NCBI RefSeq assembly: GCF_001815865.1
Contig: NZ_KV822213.1
Location: 73,157-137,156, forward strand
Reading direction: 5' to 3'
DNA: 64,000 bases
Source: Abiotrophia sp. HMSC24B09
Lineage (GTDB): Bacteria > Bacillota > Bacilli > Lactobacillales > Aerococcaceae
Shown here: one piece after another, positions 60,000 to 64,000 of the stretch
Layout: the number at the start of each line of letters is the position of its first letter
Position numbering within the stretch: the first letter of the stretch is position 1
Program-made: the position numbers and the translations under genes
The notes under the pieces: model-generated
Database searches by the model: none
Seen by the model: only the letters and a program-made list of their open reading frames with translations
Told to the model about the DNA's origin: nothing

Positions 60000-60031
60000 T
60001 GCCAGTTTACTAGATAGTAAACTGGCTTTTT
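60000..60031 (+). terminator. Terminator after the secreted-protein gene
   Basis: GCCAGTTTACT pairs perfectly with AGTAAACTGGC across AGAT, followed by TTTTT. Confidence 0.92.
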
Positions 60032-60532
60032 GTTTTGCCTAGGAACCTATGTCTGTGGCACCAATTAGCTAATAATAGCAGAGGCCCATGACAAAATAGT
60101 GTTCGTATGTCCCTAATATAGAATGGTGTGATAGAGGAGAGTCTTAAGCTAGTGTCTAGGGATGAGTGGATAAAATGAGTCTTTTTGTTAATTTATATAG
60201 AGGAATCCAAAAAATGATCTTTAATTATTAAGTAGAATAGGCAATTTCATTGTCTCTTAGGCCATAATAAGAGCCTATGTCAGAAGCAATAAATTTCTGT
60301 AAAACTACATATTTATCAATGGAAAGCTTGTCAAATGATTAGAAGCAAATTTCCTAAAAAACATCGTGCAATCTCTCTCTATATATACTATAATAATGGG
60401 CGGAGTGAATGAAAGAAGTTAACAAGGGCACTACCTTGGCTCCAGTTCCATTGGTGTGCAGATTCTCATGTAGAGTAGCTTCCTCGTTAGTTTGTTTCTT
60501 TCATCGTATATTTTATATAGAGGAGTCAGTCT
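60032..60532 (+). promoter_or_regulatory. Long AT-rich region upstream of the adhesin gene
   Basis: No gene is seen in these 501 bp. A TATAAT lies at 60389-60394, without a good -35, giving a leader of about 135 nt. In the leader CAAGG pairs with CCTTG (60423-60438). The AGAGGAG ribosome site is at about 60520-60526. Long upstream regions are common for YSIRK adhesin genes and suggest regulation. Confidence 0.45.
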
Positions 60533-63500
60533 ATGTTTAGTAAGAATAATCGCCAGATGAATGATAAAAAACAGGGCGAGATAATCACGCGCTATACGAT
60601 TAAGAAGTTTAGCTTTGGCGCAGCCTCTGTAGCAGTAGCCTGTGGTATTTATTTTGCTAATGGTGCAACTGCGGAGGCCCAAGATTATAGCGGTGTAACA
60701 AGTAGTGTAGATTACGAAGTAGTGGCCGAAGCGAGCGATCAATCGCTAGCCCCCGAGGTTAACCTAAATCAAGCCTCAGAAGTAGATAGTCTTGCTTCAA
60801 CGGATCAAGGAAGTGATCCAATAGAATCTAGGGAAAAACTTAAAGAAGAGAGTTTGAATAAGCCCCAAGAATCCTCAGAAGGCCCTATTCATTCTGCTTC
60901 TAGTCAAGCAACAAATGAAGATCGACCAGTGCCTTCTGTGGAAGCATTACAGACTAGTCGTTCTCGCCGAGTACGTCGAGATGTTACATCTAATAGTTTG
61001 CGGGATGGCAATCCTAATAATACGGTATCGAAGCCTACCTTGGCTGATTCGGAGAATAAGAGACCAGCTGATTTAATGAAGCAAATCAATTGGCTAGATT
61101 TATCTGACCCTAATTCAATTTCGAATTTGGACAATGGTTCCCTTAAAGTAGGAACCGTCTATGAAAAAGAAATTTCGCCAGGATATCGGGTTAAATTGAC
61201 GGTTACGGACTTAAAACCCTTTAACTCAACCGAAATCTATCGTAATCGTGTTCAGGGGACTGAGCATGCGGCTAGCTACAATCCGAATGCTAAGAATACA
61301 TGGCTGACATATGCGCCTGAATACAATGATCAGCAGAACAATGGAGATGACTACCGTCCTAAAATTATAGGGGCAGCTCAGAACCAATGGACAGCTATTA
61401 GAGATCAAGGAATCAATACTAAAGGGCGATTGACCCAATTACAAGTGCCACGCAACGGTGCTAACTATGGGGTGACTTTCAAAGTTGAAGCAACTTATCT
61501 TAACAAGCCAGTTAAGGCGACTGTAGTTATGGCCGATGGCGAAGAAGCCAACCCAGGTGAGTATGCTATATTTACTACAAATGGGCAAGGCTGGGAGCAC
61601 TTGGCTGAATGGAAACGTGTCCGCCCAGATGGGACCGAAATTACGGATACCTATTATGCAATGCTTCCTAACACTGATGGTCAATATATCGGGGAAGAAG
61701 GGAGTAAGGTTTATTGGCATGCCTATACTAATCCAGATCAAAAAACGGGGGGGCTAGGTTCCCAGGTTTTTGGTCCTAATGTTTCAAATGGCTATACGGT
61801 GCCACTTGTTATGAGTCGTGGGGCTTCTGAAGTGGGAATTTATATTGCTTCTTCCGGTCAACAAGGGGCTATGATAGGTTTTATGGTTGTCGATGAAGGG
61901 GATGCTCCTGAAACTTATGGGACAGCAGTTCACGCTATTTCTGGCTACGATGCAGAGACAGGGAATCCTAGCCCTCAACCTTATCTAGGTAGGGTGAAAG
62001 CCGATGTTGACACATCTTCTGGCGGTGACTGGACTCACGATGATATTACAGATCACGCCGATGAAGGTATCAAGCAACTCTTGCCTGATGATTTAGTTAA
62101 TCAAACTCACAATCTTTTCCGAGCAGATCGTCTTCGTGACGGAAATTACTCCGTTCGTTTCCACGCAAATGCCAATGGCAATGCCAAGGCATATGTTCGT
62201 GCTTGGATGGACTTCAACCAAAACGGAAAGTTTGATGATAATGAAGCCAGTGATTTCACTGAAGTAACGGGTGAAGGCGACTTCACTGTTAATTTTAGAA
62301 ATCATCCGCCGATGACAAATGATCAGGTTAACAAGATTGGGATGCGTGTTCGTATTGCCTTGAATCAAGGGGATATTGAAAAACCTACTGGAACAGCATT
62401 TAGTGGGGAAGTAGAGGACTTAGAAGTGCTCTTAACCTATCCACCAAAAGGTGAGAAGAAGGAGACTTTTGGTTTGCAAGGTCAACAACATAAAGCGACC
62501 CTTCACTTTACTCCTCGTGGTGTAGACAAAAACGATGAGAATGCCAAAGCAGCCATTGACACCAACAAAGCACCAATCGTTTTAGATAATACAGGGCAGA
62601 TCCTAACACCAAATGGTGAGGGATGGTACACTACGACAGAAGGACGCTATAAAGTGACCGCAGATGGCGCTGACGTTAATGTTGTTTTTGAGCCTGCGGC
62701 AGGTTTTACTGGTAAAGCAGCAGGGATTAATATTCGTCGTTTTGATACCAACGGATCAGACACTAACTGGACCGCTAAGAACAATGCAGAAGCACCTGTA
62801 AGTGATACGCTCAATACTATGGACGCTCGTTATGTTCCAAATGTATTGAAGCATACTGAGAACGTTTCAACCGACGCACAAGGTTTACCACAAGAAAAAG
62901 ATATCGTCTTTAATGATGGGGATCCAGCCAACACACCTGTTCAGCCATCGGCTAGCAATCCAGCTACTTTCTTAGATGCTGAGGGTAACCCTGTATCAGG
63001 AACAAGTATTCCAGCAACTTCTGGTGGTAAGGAAGTCGGGACCTTTAACTTAGATCCAGCAACAGGTCGTGTAACTTTCACTCCAAACAAGTCATTTGTT
63101 GGGACGGTAGATCCAGTTAATTTACAAGTAAATGATGCTTCTGGGCAACCTCACCGAGCGACTTACCAACCGAAGGTGACGCCAGTTGTACCAACAGGTC
63201 AGAACGCAAGCTCTGAAGGTATTCAAGGGGCTGAGCAATCCGGCAACCTAGTCTTCACTCCAGGTGATAGCCATGTGCCAATTGATGAAGCCGTTGCACC
63301 AACCTTTGACAATGGTAAATCAACTAAGGAAGTTCCAGGTGTTGGGACATATACAGTGGATAATACAGGTCGTGTAACCTTCCAACCACTTCCTGGCTAT
63401 ACTGGTCGTCCAAATCCTGAAACGGTTAAACGTGTGGATAAGAACGGGACAGAAGTAACTGCTACTTACCAAGCCGATGTCAAGGCTGCAACCCCTACAG

Positions 63501-64000
63501 GCCAAGATACTCAGACTACTGGGCTTCAAGGGCAACTTCAAACTAGCCAACTTAACTTCACACCGGGTCAAGCAACTGTTAATAACCAAACTCAAACAGT
63601 TCCATTGAACCCAGCTGGGCCACAATTCGTTGTGGATGGGCAAGTTCAACAAGGTAATACCTTGACAGTTAGCGACGCGAGTGGCAAGGTACAAGGAACC
63701 TATACAGTTAAACCAAATGGTGAAATCAGCTTCCAACCAGCTCCAGATTTCTATGGGACTCCTACTCCTGCACGCCTTCGCGTAACAGACAGCAATGGTT
63801 CTACGGCAGATGCAGTTTATCAGCCAAACGTTACACAAGTAACGCCAACCAGCACCAACGCTGAATCCAATGGTGTACAAGGGCAACCACAAAAGGGCAC
63901 ACCAACCTTTACTGAAGGGAACCCATTAGTACCACTTGATGACACGAAACCAATGACTTTCGAAGACGGTTCAAGCACGAAGAAGGTTCCAGGTGTAGGT
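60533..64000 (+). CDS. CshA-like fibrillar adhesin with YSIRK signal (3' end outside window)
   Basis: The frame is open for 1156 codons to the window edge. The N-terminus has a YSIRK-type signal (YTIKKFSFGAASVAVACG), then an acidic low-complexity part to about residue 155. Next comes a large non-repetitive region (about 155-640), which includes a lectin-like segment and a GEVED domain (WMDFNQNGKFDDNE, GEVEDLEV). From about residue 775 CshA-type repeats of about 100-120 residues run on, each with a G-x-V/I-x-F-x-P core and a Y-x-P/A-x-V end. The layout follows streptococcal CshA, a host- and microbe-binding fibril. The anchor is not visible; LPXTG sorting by the srtA product is expected. Confidence 0.92.
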   Translation, partial: MFSKNNRQMNDKKQGEIITRYTIKKFSFGAASVAVACGIYFANGATAEAQDYSGVTSSVDYEVVAEASDQSLAPEVNLNQASEVDSLASTDQGSDPIESREKLKEESLNKPQESSEGPIHSASSQATNEDRPVPSVEALQTSRSRRVRRDVTSNSLRDGNPNNTVSKPTLADSENKRPADLMKQINWLDLSDPNSISNLDNGSLKVGTVYEKEISPGYRVKLTVTDLKPFNSTEIYRNRVQGTEHAASYNPNAKNTWLTYAPEYNDQQNNGDDYRPKIIGAAQNQWTAIRDQGINTKGRLTQLQVPRNGANYGVTFKVEATYLNKPVKATVVMADGEEANPGEYAIFTTNGQGWEHLAEWKRVRPDGTEITDTYYAMLPNTDGQYIGEEGSKVYWHAYTNPDQKTGGLGSQVFGPNVSNGYTVPLVMSRGASEVGIYIASSGQQGAMIGFMVVDEGDAPETYGTAVHAISGYDAETGNPSPQPYLGRVKADVDTSSGGDWTHDDITDHADEGIKQLLPDDLVNQTHNLFRADRLRDGNYSVRFHANANGNAKAYVRAWMDFNQNGKFDDNEASDFTEVTGEGDFTVNFRNHPPMTNDQVNKIGMRVRIALNQGDIEKPTGTAFSGEVEDLEVLLTYPPKGEKKETFGLQGQQHKATLHFTPRGVDKNDENAKAAIDTNKAPIVLDNTGQILTPNGEGWYTTTEGRYKVTADGADVNVVFEPAAGFTGKAAGINIRRFDTNGSDTNWTAKNNAEAPVSDTLNTMDARYVPNVLKHTENVSTDAQGLPQEKDIVFNDGDPANTPVQPSASNPATFLDAEGNPVSGTSIPATSGGKEVGTFNLDPATGRVTFTPNKSFVGTVDPVNLQVNDASGQPHRATYQPKVTPVVPTGQNASSEGIQGAEQSGNLVFTPGDSHVPIDEAVAPTFDNGKSTKEVPGVGTYTVDNTGRVTFQPLPGYTGRPNPETVKRVDKNGTEVTATYQADVKAATPTGQDTQTTGLQGQLQTSQLNFTPGQATVNNQTQTVPLNPAGPQFVVDGQVQQGNTLTVSDASGKVQGTYTVKPNGEISFQPAPDFYGTPTPARLRVTDSNGSTADAVYQPNVTQVTPTSTNAESNGVQGQPQKGTPTFTEGNPLVPLDDTKPMTFEDGSSTKKVPGVG
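62855..64000 (+). repeat. CshA-type repeat units
   Basis: Four units are visible, the last cut by the window: about 62855-63175, 63180-63480, 63487-63840 and 63841 onward. They share GxxTxxPxGRVTFxP-like cores and ends such as TATYQADV and ADAVYQPNV. The DNA is not identical between units, so they are diverged protein repeats. Confidence 0.75.

Noticed and set aside
63320..63892. A 190-codon antisense frame inside the adhesin repeats
   Set aside because: The adhesin reading frame is continuous and strongly supported; the antisense frame has no ribosome site.
1..64000. CRISPR array, prophage or integrase-linked attachment site
   Set aside because: No regularly spaced direct repeats, phage genes or integrase seen; the only direct repeats are the adhesin protein repeats.

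Overview
The window is a 64 kb stretch of low-to-moderate GC chromosome from a Gram-positive coccus of the order Lactobacillales. Gene order and protein families point there: yqeG-yqeH-yhbY-nadD-yqeK-rsfS, polA-mutM-coaE-nrdR-dnaB-dnaI, a CtsR site before clpP, a class A sortase, and a YSIRK-type CshA-like fibril adhesin. Base composition looks near 45-50% GC by eye, and the gene set would suit Aerococcaceae (Abiotrophia or Facklamia type). The genus is a guess.

Layout. 1-4023: end of a GH29 fucosidase, a lipid glucosyltransferase, a hydroxyacid dehydrogenase and a YkuJ-like protein. 4186-9756: the conserved yqeG-to-tmcAL cluster of ribosome assembly and NAD genes. 9856-11390: yceD-rpmF and clpP, then a tRNA-Lys(CTT). 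11824-16019: potABCD polyamine importer and a GtrA protein. 16514-25502: a tightly overlapping seven-gene operon of lipid-type enzymes. 25559-32928: HXXEE protein, pullulanase, M42 peptidase, YtpR, a disordered protein and MurC. 33087-40455: DNA replication and repair block. 40578-43525: EIIA-Man, LacI regulator, sortase and a lone CopY. 43799-47357: class Ib ribonucleotide reductase nrdIEF. 47406-50544: glycerol dehydrogenase, facing an SDR gene and a ketodeoxygluconate permease. 50585-51090: decayed IS200-like element. 51276-59984: assorted small operons (LemA-TPM, YaaA, CpXC, flavodoxin-RpiA-nucleoside phosphorylase, a secreted protein). 60533-64000: the start of a large CshA-like adhesin that runs off the window.

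The most unusual region is 16514-25502. It encodes a CarS-like (CDP-archaeol synthase family) membrane protein, two Rph/PEP-synthase-like dikinases, a PssA-like CDP-alcohol phosphatidyltransferase, a phosphatidylserine-decarboxylase-like pyruvoyl enzyme, a UbiA-like prenyltransferase and a GNAT-fold protein. Neighbours overlap or are 10 bp apart, and a strong bidirectional terminator closes the unit. The order of chemistries (phosphorylate an alcohol, activate with CTP, add serine, decarboxylate, plus prenyl and acyl transfer) resembles archaeal-type or other non-canonical aminophospholipid synthesis. This is an inference from families. The lipid is unknown, and Lactobacillales do not usually make phosphatidylethanolamine.

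Readable control elements include a CtsR operator inside the clpP promoter, two NrdR-like boxes before nrdIEF (nrdR itself is at 37310), a CopY box, palindromes in the pullulanase, lemA and gldA/SDR promoter regions, and micro-ORFs before potA, pepA and yqeG. No CRISPR array or prophage was seen.
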